Source: Planctomycetota bacterium (GTDB lineage: Bacteria; Planctomycetota; Phycisphaerae; UBA1845). Taken from it: 64,000 bases of DNA. The first letter of the stretch is position 1; the number at the start of each line of letters is the position of its first letter. The notes beneath the pieces were generated by a model. It worked only from the letters and a program-made list of their open reading frames with translations. It ran no database searches and was not told where the DNA came from. The position numbers were made by a program, and so were the translations under genes. The DNA lies in assembly GCA_029558835.1 (NCBI GenBank), contig JAKQDH010000154.1, positions 29,969 to 93,968 on the forward strand, read 5' to 3'. Below are positions 16,206-24,908 of this stretch, piece after piece.

Positions 16206-17354
16206 ATGATTGAGTTCAAGGCGGATTGTGGTCACACGGTCCGTGCCAAGGACGAGGACGCCGGCAAGGCGGTCCGGTGCTCTTACTGTGGTCGGGCCGC
16301 CACGGTACCCGACCAGGTGGACCACGGGTTGGACGTGCTGTTCGGGGAGAGCGAGCTGGCGGAGCCGTCCACCCCGGCCGGCGCCGGGAAACCCTCCGCG
16401 GCCCGGCGGCGAACGCCGTGGTGGCGGAGGCGCGGCGCAGGTCGCCGCCTGAGCTTCGACCCGTTCGGGCTGGTGGTCCGGCTGTGTTACTTCGCGGCGT
16501 TGATCATCATTGTCGTTGTGGTGGCGCGGCTGGCGGTGTTGCCGGCAGTGCGCGAGTATCGCAAGGGCCCGGAGGTGCAGCCGGTGGTGGCGTCGGGCGG
16601 GGCGCCGGCGGCGCAGCCGCGTCGCCCGGCCGCCCCGCGGACGGGTCTGGCCGACCTGAGCGGCAACGGCGGGCTGTACGTCAGTTGCGTGCCCCCGACG
16701 GCGAAGGTGTTTTGCCTGCCGGTGCAGGGCGGCGACAAGACGATACGCGGGCGCATCGACGAGTTGCCGGGTTGCATTACCACCGAGGCCAACGGCGTGG
16801 TGCCGCGGGCGACGAACGGGGAGTTCGTGCTCGAAGTCAGCGTGGTGTGGAATGATGCGGCGTTCAGCGGCTATCCGCAGTATCTGGCGTTGCGGTCGGG
16901 CATTCTGAACGCCCCCGATGATGCGGAGCGCAGGCGTCTGGTACGAGAGTACTTCGTGCCGGACGAGGCCACGGACGTGTTCGTGCAGGAGACACCGGAC
17001 CAGAAGTACCTGGTGCGTCAATACCGGGGCGTGGTGGTGCGGGACGGGCGCTGGACGAGCGTGCGGGCGCTGTATCTGCCGCGGGTCGCGGTGGAGGGGG
17101 AGACGATCAAGCGTTTTGCGGTGGGGGCAGTGCTGCCGTACCTGCCCGCGCCGCAGTACACGTTCGATCAGGAACATGTGCTGCGGGAGTTGCTGTTTTA
17201 CGGGGTGCATGCCACCGATCAGCGTCCGCTGTTGGATGCGCTGACGCGGACCGGGCTGATGCCCTATGTCACGCCGGACGGCCGGACGCAATTGTTCAAG
17301 ATCGACGTTGCGGACGGGTCGCTGGGGGTCAGGGATATTTCCCGCAACAACTGA
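16206..17354 (+). CDS. Membrane protein with N-terminal zinc ribbon, unknown function
   Basis: 382 residues. The first 40 contain paired cysteines (CGHTVRAKDEDAGKAVRCSYC), a zinc-ribbon-like fold frequent in planctomycete membrane proteins. A basic linker follows (RRRTPWWRRRGAGRR). One transmembrane helix is near residues 95-118 (LCYFAALIIIVVVVARLAVL), so the ribbon faces the cytoplasm and the remaining 260 residues lie outside. The outer part resembles no family I know; it ends in a mixed alpha/beta region. The gene lies inside the infB-rbfA operon, 141 bases after infB. That suggests cotranscription rather than a shared task. Confidence 0.7.
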   Translation: MIEFKADCGHTVRAKDEDAGKAVRCSYCGRAATVPDQVDHGLDVLFGESELAEPSTPAGAGKPSAARRRTPWWRRRGAGRRLSFDPFGLVVRLCYFAALIIIVVVVARLAVLPAVREYRKGPEVQPVVASGGAPAAQPRRPAAPRTGLADLSGNGGLYVSCVPPTAKVFCLPVQGGDKTIRGRIDELPGCITTEANGVVPRATNGEFVLEVSVVWNDAAFSGYPQYLALRSGILNAPDDAERRRLVREYFVPDEATDVFVQETPDQKYLVRQYRGVVVRDGRWTSVRALYLPRVAVEGETIKRFAVGAVLPYLPAPQYTFDQEHVLRELLFYGVHATDQRPLLDALTRTGLMPYVTPDGRTQLFKIDVADGSLGVRDISRNN

Positions 17355-17370
17355 GGTCGGCCGGGGATGT

Positions 17371-17652
17371 ATGGTGGTGGGCGTGCTCACCGTTGAGCTG
17401 GTGATTTACGAGGCTCGCTCGCTGAAGGACAAGCGCCGCGTGTTGCAGAGCCTTAAGCAACGGCTGCGAAACCGCTTCAACGTGTCGGTGGCGGAAGTGG
17501 CGCACCAGGACGTCTGGCAGCGGGCGACGTTGGGGGTGGCGGTGGTTTCCAACGAGGCCCGCGAGGTGGAGTCGCAGTTGGACCGGGTGGTGGACGTGGT
17601 GCGCGGCACGCCGCAGGTGAGCCTGCTGCAATACGAGCGGGAGTTGCATTGA
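17371..17652 (+). CDS. DUF503 (YlxP-like) protein
   Basis: 93 residues from ATG 17371 (upstream CCGGGGA). It shows the family core: VGVLTVELVIYEARSLKDKR, then LKQRLRNRFNVSVAEV and WQRATLGVAVVSNE. YlxP/DUF503 is a small ferredoxin-like fold protein of uncertain role that is commonly encoded between infB and rbfA, exactly the position seen here. It overlaps the frame leading into rbfA by a few bases, consistent with one operon. Confidence 0.88.
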   Translation: MVVGVLTVELVIYEARSLKDKRRVLQSLKQRLRNRFNVSVAEVAHQDVWQRATLGVAVVSNEAREVESQLDRVVDVVRGTPQVSLLQYERELH

Positions 17653-17693
17653 CACGGGTCGGCGTGGCCGTGCCGCGGGGACGAGAAGTCACG

Positions 17694-18218
17694 ATGCGTC
17701 CGTATCGCAGGGAAAGGCTCGGGAGCCTGATTCGCGAACTGGTGAGCGAAGTGCTCAGCCGGCACATGCAGGATCCGCGCATCGCGGCGCTGACGACCGT
17801 GACCCGCGTCGAGGTGAGCGGGGACTTGCAGGTGGCGAAGGTGTACCTGAGCGTGCCGGGCCAGGCGGTGGACGAGCGCAAGACACTGGCGGCCCTGGAG
17901 CACGCGACGGGGCACGTGCAGGGGCTGGTGGCCCGCGACCTTCAGATTCGGCAGTGTCCGCAGTTGCGGTTTCTGGTTGACCCGCGCGTGCGGGGCACGC
18001 GGCGCACGTTGGAACTGCTGGAGCAGAACCGGCTGGCCAAGCCGGAGGCCTTCCTGCCGGAGGCGCCGGCCGGTGAGCAGGGGCCGGACGGCGGTGAGGT
18101 GGTGGGGCCGGACGCGGAAGGTGAGGAGAATCTGCTGGAGGTTGAGGGCTCCGCGTCGGAGGACGTCGAAGGGGGCGGGTCGTTAGACGCCGAACCGACG
18201 GAGGGACGCGAGGCATGA
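17694..18218 (+). CDS. rbfA: Ribosome-binding factor A
   Basis: 30S maturation factor acting at helix 1 of 16S rRNA. The start at ATG 17694 gives MRPYRRERLGSLIRELVSEV, the normal family beginning; a TTG at 17649 would add 15 unlikely residues. The KH-like core is complete: DPRIAALTTVTRVEVSGDLQ, AKVYLSVPG and LRFLVDPRVRGTRRTLELLE. After about residue 118 comes an acidic, low-complexity extension of about 55 residues not found in the E. coli protein. The stop overlaps the next start (ATGA). Confidence 0.93.
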   Translation: MRPYRRERLGSLIRELVSEVLSRHMQDPRIAALTTVTRVEVSGDLQVAKVYLSVPGQAVDERKTLAALEHATGHVQGLVARDLQIRQCPQLRFLVDPRVRGTRRTLELLEQNRLAKPEAFLPEAPAGEQGPDGGEVVGPDAEGEENLLEVEGSASEDVEGGGSLDAEPTEGREA

Positions 18219-18961
18219 AGGAGGGGACGGCCTACGGCGAGCAACTCAAGAGGGCTTACGCCCGTCTGCGCGCCGAGGTACCGGCTCCTGAGATTCCCCC
18301 CGGGGACGACCCGATCTACCGACTGGCGCTTGGGGTTCTGGGCGGCGGGTGCATGGAATTGGCAGCCCGGCAAGCGGTGGAACGACTGCTTGCCCGGGCC
18401 GTCGACTGGAACGACGTGCGGGTGTCGCTGCCAAGCCACTTGGCCGGCCAGCTTGCGGGACTGCTGCCGGATGCGCCGGAGCGGGCGCGTCGGCTGACGC
18501 GGGTCTTGCAGGCGGTTTTCGAGCGGGAGAACCGCTTGTCGCTGGATAAGCTGCGGACGATGCCCCGGCGCGAGGCGAAGCAGTACCTGGAGAAGCTCGA
18601 CGGGATCGATGCATTCACCATCGCCTCGGTTATGCTGTGGAGCCTGGGGGGGCATGCCATTCCGGTGAACCAGGTGGTGTTCGAGGCGTTGCGGTCGACC
18701 GGGCTGGTGCACCCGGAGGCCGGAGTGGAGGAGGTCCAGGCGTTTCTCGAACGACACGTACCGGCGGAGGAAGCGAAGGCGTTCTGCCTGATCATGGAGG
18801 CGGCCGCGGCGCGTCTGGGCGCGCCGGGTTCGCCCGGCAAGCGCTCCGCCCGCAAAGGAAGTGAAGGGAAGGAGCCCGCGCCGGCCAAGCCGCGCCGCCG
18901 TCGCCCGCGTGCCCAACCCGGTCCGCCGCCGGTGACTGAGGAGAAGGAAACCCCGCCATAG
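18215..18961 (+). CDS. HhH-GPD (endonuclease III-like) protein lacking catalytic residues
   Basis: 248 residues. Residues about 90-190 align by eye with the helix-hairpin-helix region of endonuclease III. The hairpin, normally LPGVGRKTA, reads LDGIDAFTI, so the catalytic Lys is Phe. The following block, normally VDTHV, reads VNQVV, so the catalytic Asp is Asn. The C-terminal four-cysteine cluster is absent and is replaced by a Lys/Arg/Pro-rich tail (RRRRPRAQPG). It may bind DNA or RNA without glycosylase activity. It is coupled to rbfA through a 4-base overlap, an unusual place for a repair enzyme. Confidence 0.7.
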   Translation: MKEGTAYGEQLKRAYARLRAEVPAPEIPPGDDPIYRLALGVLGGGCMELAARQAVERLLARAVDWNDVRVSLPSHLAGQLAGLLPDAPERARRLTRVLQAVFERENRLSLDKLRTMPRREAKQYLEKLDGIDAFTIASVMLWSLGGHAIPVNQVVFEALRSTGLVHPEAGVEEVQAFLERHVPAEEAKAFCLIMEAAAARLGAPGSPGKRSARKGSEGKEPAPAKPRRRRPRAQPGPPPVTEEKETPP

Positions 18962-19062
18962 CACGGGACAGCCGGTTCATTCCCCCGGACACGAGGTATC
19001 GCACGGTGCGCGGTGGGTTGTCCGGGCTATTCGCCGAGCACGGCTTTGCCACGAGGATTCCA

Positions 19063-22000
19063 ATGCGCAGGCGTGGAGACATCTTGTTGCTGCTGGCGGC
19101 GGTGAGCTTGCCGGGGTGCATGTCGTCGTCCGGCGGAGTGGCGGCGCCGGTGCAGCAGGCGGTGCGCGCGGGCGAGCCGGCAGAGGCCGCCCCAGCGCGT
19201 GCGGCCCTGCCGCTGGAGAGCATCGAGCCGGCGGTGACCCGGCCGGCTGCGCCGGCGTCGGTGCCCGCGTTGTCGGAGCGTGCGGCGCGGCAGATCGCCC
19301 AGGCGGAGCCGTTGGCGGGCGAGCGGCGCTTCACCGAGGCGCAGCTTGAGTTGGAGCGGGCGCTGCGCTATGACCCGCAACACCCGCGGCTCCACCGGGC
19401 CCTGGCGTGGCTGCACCTGCGGGCGGGCAACCCGGAAGGTGCCCGGACGCATGCGGAGCAGGCCGTGGGGGTGGACCCCGACGATGCCCTGGTGCACTAC
19501 GTGCTGGGGCGTGTGGCCCACGAGCACGGCGATACGGGCGCGGCCCTGCGGGAGTATCGGACGGCGCTGCTGTGCGGCAACTTCGGGGAGGACGCCTTCG
19601 TGGCGGCGCTGTGTCACTTTCATCTGGCCCAGGTGCTGGGGGCGGAGGGGTATGCCTCGGCCGGGCTGACTCAGTATGAGGCGTTTGCGCGTGAGGCGGA
19701 CGCGGCCGCGGCGGCAAACATGGACCCCGAGGCGACCGGTACGCTGGTGGGGTACCGGCGCACGGCCACCCTGGAGCGGGCCGCCCTGCTCGAACAGTTG
19801 CGGCGACCGGGTGAGGCGGCAGAATTGTTGGCCTCGCTAGTGGCGCAGGAAGCAGGGAACTTCGACCTGCTGAGTCGCTATGTGCGGTTGTGCGTGCAGG
19901 CCGGCCGGCCCGGTGCGGCACTGGGCGCGGTGCAGGCGCTGCCCAGTTACAGTGACGAGTTGGTGGCACTGCTCCGCGACATCTTCGCGGCCGAGGGGCG
20001 GCCGGAGCGCCTGGCGGAGGAACTGCGGACTCGGGCCCAGGCGGCGCCGGAGGAGCCGGGCTGGATGGTGAGTCTGGCGGACGCCCTGGTGGCTACCGGG
20101 CAGGCGGAGCAAGCGCGGCGGGAGCTCGAAGTCCACCTGGCGCGCCAGCCGGAGGCTGATGCCGTGCGGGCGCGTCTACTTCAACTGCTGGGGGAGCAGG
20201 GGGCGTGGTCGGCGGTGCTGGACGCCTGCAGCGAGGCAATTGAGAAGCGACCGGAGGTGCGCGACTGGGATGGGCGATTCCTGGCGGCGGCGAGCGCTCC
20301 GGCCGCGGTGGCGAAGCTGCTGAGTGCGGAAGGTCCGGGGGAGGACTACGCTTCCGCGTACCTGCTGGGTCGTCTGGCGCAGAAGGTCGGGCGGCTGGAG
20401 GATGCTCATCGCTGGCTTCGCCGGAGTTACGCTGCGGCGCCGGCTTTCGTGCCGACGCGCGTGGCGCTGGCGGAGATTCACCTGCGGCAATATGAGTGGG
20501 AGGATGCACTGCGGGTGGCGGGACGGGCCGAGACGGATGTGCCCGAGGATCCGGCGCTGGAGCGGCTCCTGGGGGAGGCGTACCTGGGTCTCGATGACCC
20601 GCGATCCGCGCGGCGTCACTTCGCGGCGGCGTCGCAGGCGGACCGCAGCGATACGGAGGCGATGCTCAAGCTGGCGATCGTGGACCATCAGCTTGGCGAC
20701 GTGAACCTTGCCCGGCAGCACCTGCAGCTCCTGCTGAAGACGGACCCGACCCAGGATCGTGCCCGCGAGATGCTGGCCGCGATGTACGTCAGTGAGCGGC
20801 AGCTTACGGAGGCGGCCGCTCAATTGGAGGAACTGCGCACACAGGCGCGGACGCCGCTGGCGGCGGTGCGAGCGGCGGCGCTGATCAACCTGCTGCGCAC
20901 GGGCGACGGGGCGGCCTATCGACAGGCGTTGGAGGCAGCGCTAAGGGAGCACGAGCCGGACGCGGCCACTTGGCTGGCGCTGGCGGACAGTCTGGCGCGT
21001 ACGGCGGCCGAGGACGCCCGCGCGGCCTATGCCCGCCTGCCCCAGAAGCGGGCGGCCTACGCGCAGGCGCTGGCGCTGGAGCCGGACAACGAAGAGGCCG
21101 CCCTGGGATTGGTGGAGGCTGATGAGCAGTTGCTCGATTACGAGTCGGCGGCGGCGCGGCTCCGTGGGCTGCTGCCGCGGCACCCGAACCGGCATACGTG
21201 GCGGCTGCGGCTGATTAACCTGAACCTGAACATGCACGAGTGGGACGCGGCGTTGGGGCTGATCCAGTGGGTGGAGGAGCACCGACCGCCGGAGGAGGCC
21301 CATCGGAAGCTGTATCGGCTGGCGACGGCCGAGACGCTGCGGCTGGCCCGGCGGGAGGAGGAGCTGGAGGCCCGGCTGCGGGAGTGGGCGGCCGGAGAGG
21401 ACACGCCCGGGCAGTGGACGGTGCGTTTAGCGCGGGAACTGCTCGGCTGGAAGCGACCGGCGGAGGCGCTGGCCGTGCTGGAGTGTGCGGCCCACGAGGG
21501 CGCGCCGGCGGAGGGTGTGGTGCCGCTGCTGGTGGAAGCGCTGATCGCGGTGGGCCGGGCGGAGCAGGCCCAGCAGGTTGTGCTGGACCGCATCTACGAC
21601 GACCCCGCCAATGAGGCCGCCCTGCTGCAATTGATCGGGGCACTCTTCAACGGGGGACGGCGCGGAGACGCGCTGGAGCTGGTTGAGAATCAGCAGTTCG
21701 TCAGCCGGAACCCGCTGCCCTACCAGGGGCTGGCGTTGCAGGAGCTCAGCGCGGCGGGCGAGCACGAGAGCTGCATCGCGTTGATCCAACGCATCATCGA
21801 CGAGCAGCTTGGCCGGGCGGATTCGCGGGTGGACATCGGTTTCCTGCGCTCGCTGCTGATTGAGCAATTGGTTCGTGCGCGGCAGTACGGGCGGGCCGAG
21901 GCTAAGTTGAAGGACTGGCCCGTCGACCCCACCGATCCGACGGACAACGTCGAGCGGGCCCGCCTGATGGCCCTGTGCCACCAGGAGCAGGGTCGCGCGG

Positions 22001-22503
22001 AACTCGCCACGGCCGTTCTGGCGGAAGCCCTGAGGCTGCTGCCCGACGACGTGGGACTGAACAACGACGTTGCCTACGGCTGGATTGACCAGGGGGTGCG
22101 GCTCGAGGAGGCGGAGGGGATGATCTGCTACGCCGTGGCGCAGGATCCCCGGCGAAGTGCCTATCTCGACACTCTGGGTTGGCTTCGGTATAAACAGGGC
22201 AAGTGGGCCGAGGCGAGGAAGTGGCTCGCCCGGGCGGTGGCGCTCGATGCGGAGCCGGACGCGGTGGTCTTGGACCACCTGGGCGATGCCTGCTACCGGA
22301 TCGGATCGCCTCAGGAGGCGGTACAATACTGGACGGCGGCGGTCAAGGCGGCCGAGGATTCGGCCACTGCTGAGCGCAGTCCGGAGGTCGGGCGCGTGCG
22401 GGCGACGGCCGCCGCCAAGATCGAGGCGGTGCGGCAAGGCGAGCCTCCGCAGGTTGCCCCGGCGGCCGAGGTCGGTGGGCAAGGGGAGGCGAAGGGTTCG
22501 TAG
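19063..22503 (+). CDS. Large TPR lipoprotein
   Basis: The start at 19063 is chosen for its GAGG site and because it opens a lipoprotein signal (DILLLLAAVSLPGC, lipobox LPGC). 1146 residues. After a short Ala/Pro linker almost the whole protein is helical TPR-type repeats, for example LRYDPQHPRLHRALAWLHLR, VDPDDALVHYVLGRVAHEHG and AQDPRRSAYLDTLGWLRYKQ near the C-terminus. It is probably anchored in the outer or inner membrane facing the periplasm as a scaffold, analogous to BamD/PilW or PEP-CTERM-associated TPR proteins. It lies 101 bases after the HhH gene, last in the nusA operon direction. Confidence 0.85.
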   Translation: MRRRGDILLLLAAVSLPGCMSSSGGVAAPVQQAVRAGEPAEAAPARAALPLESIEPAVTRPAAPASVPALSERAARQIAQAEPLAGERRFTEAQLELERALRYDPQHPRLHRALAWLHLRAGNPEGARTHAEQAVGVDPDDALVHYVLGRVAHEHGDTGAALREYRTALLCGNFGEDAFVAALCHFHLAQVLGAEGYASAGLTQYEAFAREADAAAAANMDPEATGTLVGYRRTATLERAALLEQLRRPGEAAELLASLVAQEAGNFDLLSRYVRLCVQAGRPGAALGAVQALPSYSDELVALLRDIFAAEGRPERLAEELRTRAQAAPEEPGWMVSLADALVATGQAEQARRELEVHLARQPEADAVRARLLQLLGEQGAWSAVLDACSEAIEKRPEVRDWDGRFLAAASAPAAVAKLLSAEGPGEDYASAYLLGRLAQKVGRLEDAHRWLRRSYAAAPAFVPTRVALAEIHLRQYEWEDALRVAGRAETDVPEDPALERLLGEAYLGLDDPRSARRHFAAASQADRSDTEAMLKLAIVDHQLGDVNLARQHLQLLLKTDPTQDRAREMLAAMYVSERQLTEAAAQLEELRTQARTPLAAVRAAALINLLRTGDGAAYRQALEAALREHEPDAATWLALADSLARTAAEDARAAYARLPQKRAAYAQALALEPDNEEAALGLVEADEQLLDYESAAARLRGLLPRHPNRHTWRLRLINLNLNMHEWDAALGLIQWVEEHRPPEEAHRKLYRLATAETLRLARREEELEARLREWAAGEDTPGQWTVRLARELLGWKRPAEALAVLECAAHEGAPAEGVVPLLVEALIAVGRAEQAQQVVLDRIYDDPANEAALLQLIGALFNGGRRGDALELVENQQFVSRNPLPYQGLALQELSAAGEHESCIALIQRIIDEQLGRADSRVDIGFLRSLLIEQLVRARQYGRAEAKLKDWPVDPTDPTDNVERARLMALCHQEQGRAELATAVLAEALRLLPDDVGLNNDVAYGWIDQGVRLEEAEGMICYAVAQDPRRSAYLDTLGWLRYKQGKWAEARKWLARAVALDAEPDAVVLDHLGDACYRIGSPQEAVQYWTAAVKAAEDSATAERSPEVGRVRATAAAKIEAVRQGEPPQVAPAAEVGGQGEAKGS

Positions 22504-22581
22504 CGAGGACTTCTGGCGCAGATGTGGGCTTCTGTGTGCAAGTCGAGTTGCCAGGGCCTTCGCCGGCGGGGCGGAGTTGTC

Positions 22582-22605
22582 CGCGGGCTTGCGCCCGTGG
22601 CTCTG
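22582..22605 (+). repeat. Short dispersed hairpin (family I)
   Basis: The core GCGGGCTTGCGCCCGTGGCTC is, in inverse orientation, nearly the same as the sequence at 50790-50812. It folds into a GGGC-TTGC-GCCC hairpin. It lies in the gap before yebC. Confidence 0.5.
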
Positions 22606-22694
22606 AGGGGTGCACGCCTATACTGTTCGGGGACCTCATGTTGTTCGACCGGGGGCGCGCAGGGACCGGCTGATATCCACCAGGAGTGACTAAG

Positions 22695-23447
22695 TTGTCC
22701 GGGCATTCGAAATGGTCTTCGATTAAGCACAAGAAAGCAGTCATTGACGCGCGTCGCGGCCGGGCGTGGAGCAAACTCGCCCGCGCCGTCACCATGGCGG
22801 CCCAGCGCGGCGGCAACCCGCAGGACAATCCCTCCTTGCGCCTGGCGATCGACAAGGCGAAGGCGGGGAACATGCCCAAAGACACCATCGAGAAGGCGAT
22901 CAAGAAGGGCACCGGCGAGTTGCAGGGCGAGCGGTTCGAGGAGGTGGTCTACGAAGGTTACGGGCCGGCGGGCGTGGCCATCATGTGCAAGGCCGTCACG
23001 GATAACCGCAACCGGACCACCCCGGAAATCAAGAAGGTCTTCGAGCGGCACGGCGGCAACATGGGGGCGACCAACTGCGTCGCCTTCTTGTTCAGCCAGC
23101 GCGGCGTGATCGTCGTTGACGCCGCCAAGGTGGGGGAGGACAAGCTGCTGGAGCTCGCCCTGGAGGCCGGGGCGGACGACGTCATCACCTCCGACGTTGC
23201 TCATGAAGTGCTGTGCAATCCGCAGAACTTCGAGCGGCTCAAGAAGGCCCTGGAGGAGGCGGGCATCGAGATGGCCTCCGCGGATCTTTCCATGTGTGCC
23301 GCCAACGAGATCACACTCGACCTGGAGTCGGCACGGAAAGTGATGCGCCTCATCGACGCCTTCGAGGACCACGACGATGTCCAGGCGGTCTACTCGAACT
23401 CCCACATCCCGGATGAGGTCGGGGCCCAGTTGGCACAGGAATCGTAG
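22695..23447 (+). CDS. yebC: YebC/PmpR family regulatory protein
   Basis: 250 residues. I place the start at TTG 22695: AGGAG lies 8 bases upstream and the protein then begins SGHSKWSSIKHKK, matching the near-invariant MAGHSKWANIKHKK of the family. A GTG at 22686 is too close to the same site. Typical segments are NPSLRLAIDKAKAGNMPKDT, EGYGPAGVAI and the C-terminal domain with VYSNSHIPDE. YebC proteins act as transcriptional regulators or, as recently described, relieve ribosome stalling at proline tracts; several very Pro/Ala-rich proteins in this window would be plausible clients. Confidence 0.93.
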   Translation: MSGHSKWSSIKHKKAVIDARRGRAWSKLARAVTMAAQRGGNPQDNPSLRLAIDKAKAGNMPKDTIEKAIKKGTGELQGERFEEVVYEGYGPAGVAIMCKAVTDNRNRTTPEIKKVFERHGGNMGATNCVAFLFSQRGVIVVDAAKVGEDKLLELALEAGADDVITSDVAHEVLCNPQNFERLKKALEEAGIEMASADLSMCAANEITLDLESARKVMRLIDAFEDHDDVQAVYSNSHIPDEVGAQLAQES

Positions 23448-23496
23448 CGCGGCGCCGAATGAGGCAGCCCCGGTCAATATGCTGTAACGGCAACCT

Positions 23497-23741
23497 GGGT
23501 GGCAGGGTGTGACAGCAGCCCGGGTGGCATGATGTGACAGCAGGCCGGGTGGCATGCCCAAGCCGAAGGCGCCGGCATGCGGCGACGGTAGCCATGCCGT
23601 TGCTTCCCACGTGACGGAAGGGCATGCTCAAGCGCCGGCGCGCAGCGACCCGGTCAAACCAGCCTGCACGAGCCCTCGAGGTGGGCGCGGGCATGCGTCA
23701 TGCGGGGCAGCATGGCGGCGCTGCGCTTGGCCATGCCACCC
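23497..23741 (+). repeat. Family A hairpin copy preceded by 25-bp tandem units
   Basis: Two 25-bp units beginning GGGTGGCA and containing GTGTGACAGCAG or ATGTGACAGCAG (23497-23521, 23522-23546) lead into a 195-bp family A copy. That copy starts GGGTGGCATGCCCAAGCC (23547) and ends with CATGGCGGCG and GCCATGCCACCC (23741). It fills the space between convergent yebC and rubrerythrin genes, ending 8 bases from the rubrerythrin stop. Confidence 0.8.
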
Positions 23742-23748
23742 AGTTCGA

Positions 23749-24249
23749 CTATGCCACGAGCAGGTACTTCTCCGCTTTCGCGCCGCAGATCGGGCAGGCG
23801 GCGGGCGGCTTGCCGAACTCGATGTGCCCGCAGACCGGGCAGAGATAGAACTTGCTCTCGGTCAGGTCCTTGCCCTGGCGGGCGGCCTCGAGGGCCAGGC
23901 CGTACAGCCCGGCATGCACTTCCTCGGCCTTGACGGCAAGGGCGAACATCCGCTTGGCCTTGTGCTTGCCGGTATCCGCCCGCTGCACCATGGGCGGGTA
24001 CATCTTCGTGTACTCATAGGTTTCCCCGTCGAGGGCGGCCTGGAGGTTCTTAACAGTTGTGCCAACGCCGTCCAGGGCGGCCAGATGCGCCAGGGCGTGG
24101 ATGGTCTCCGCCTCGGCCGTCGTGCGAAAGAGTCTGGCGATATTCGGGAACCCGTCCTTCTCGGCCTGCTGGGCGAAGGCCAGGTACTTGCGATTGGCCT
24201 GGCTCTCACCGGCGAAGGCTTCCTTCAGGTCGCTGTGCGTTTCGGGCAT
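23749..24249 (-). CDS. rbr: Rubrerythrin
   Basis: Peroxide-reducing di-iron protein, 166 residues from ATG 24249 (AGGAGA site). The four-helix bundle supplies the di-iron ligands: EAFAGESQANRKY, AEAETIHALAHL, ETYEYTKMYPPM and KAEEVHAGLY. A C-terminal rubredoxin-like site follows: CPVCGHIEFG and CPICGAKAEKY. It is oriented like the peroxidase and PerR genes 660 bases upstream, forming an oxidative-stress group, but with its own promoter region. Cytoplasmic. Confidence 0.95.
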   Translation of the reverse strand: MPETHSDLKEAFAGESQANRKYLAFAQQAEKDGFPNIARLFRTTAEAETIHALAHLAALDGVGTTVKNLQAALDGETYEYTKMYPPMVQRADTGKHKAKRMFALAVKAEEVHAGLYGLALEAARQGKDLTESKFYLCPVCGHIEFGKPPAACPICGAKAEKYLLVA

Positions 24250-24908
24250 GTTGGTCTCTCCTGCGGCGCCAGGGGCGCCTAGTTGTTGGTTTCGCGGACG
24301 ATTACGGGTACAGCATAGCCATTTGCCCAAGCCGGTATGAGGAACCGTTGGCCAGGCTTCTGCCTGCGCCATCTCCTTGCGCTTGCGTATTCGCTTGATG
24401 GGCACAAGCTCGATCACTCGCAGTTCCTGTCGCAGGTGCATCGGCGCCGCGGTGACCGCGCCCCCGCACGATGTCGGTAATCTCCGCCCGCCCTCCGGGC
24501 GGGGCAGGAGAAGAAGAGGGTGCGGTTGCCAGGGACTGAGAGTCCCTGGCAACCACCGGGTGCCCTCTGGGCGAAGAGCGCCCACTGTCTCCGGGCGAAA
24601 AGCGCCCGCCTCGTTCAATCCGAAGGGCAGGTGCCTTCTGCCGCCCGGAGGGCGGACGAGCGTTGCCAGGGGCTTCGAGGCCCTGGGGGGCGGACCGATA
24701 TACTCCTTCTCCTTCGTCTCGCCCGGAGGGCGAGCGAACGTCGCCGGAACGCTGAAGCCACGCGTACCGCCTGTCTGAGCAGACGCCGACACGCGACGGT
24801 GGCGTTGCAGTCCGTCCGCTTCCTCACAGTCGCGGTGCACAGCGGCCGCGCCGGATCGCGCACGGAGACTTCGCCAAGCGCAGGCGCGGTCGCCCGGTGC
24901 GGGATCGT
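24250..24908. repeat. Intergenic block rich in family B palindromes
   Basis: No gene seen over 659 bases. Between 24479 and 24740 there are palindromes CCGCCCTCCGGGCGG and CGCCCGGAGGGCG. Two strong hairpins of the type GTTGCCAGGGACT...AGTCCCTGGCAAC (24525-24553) and GTTGCCAGGGGCTTCGAGGC followed by CCTGG (24662-24689) are also present. Composition and order mirror the block at 6998-7160. The rubrerythrin promoter should lie near 24260-24420. Confidence 0.65.
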
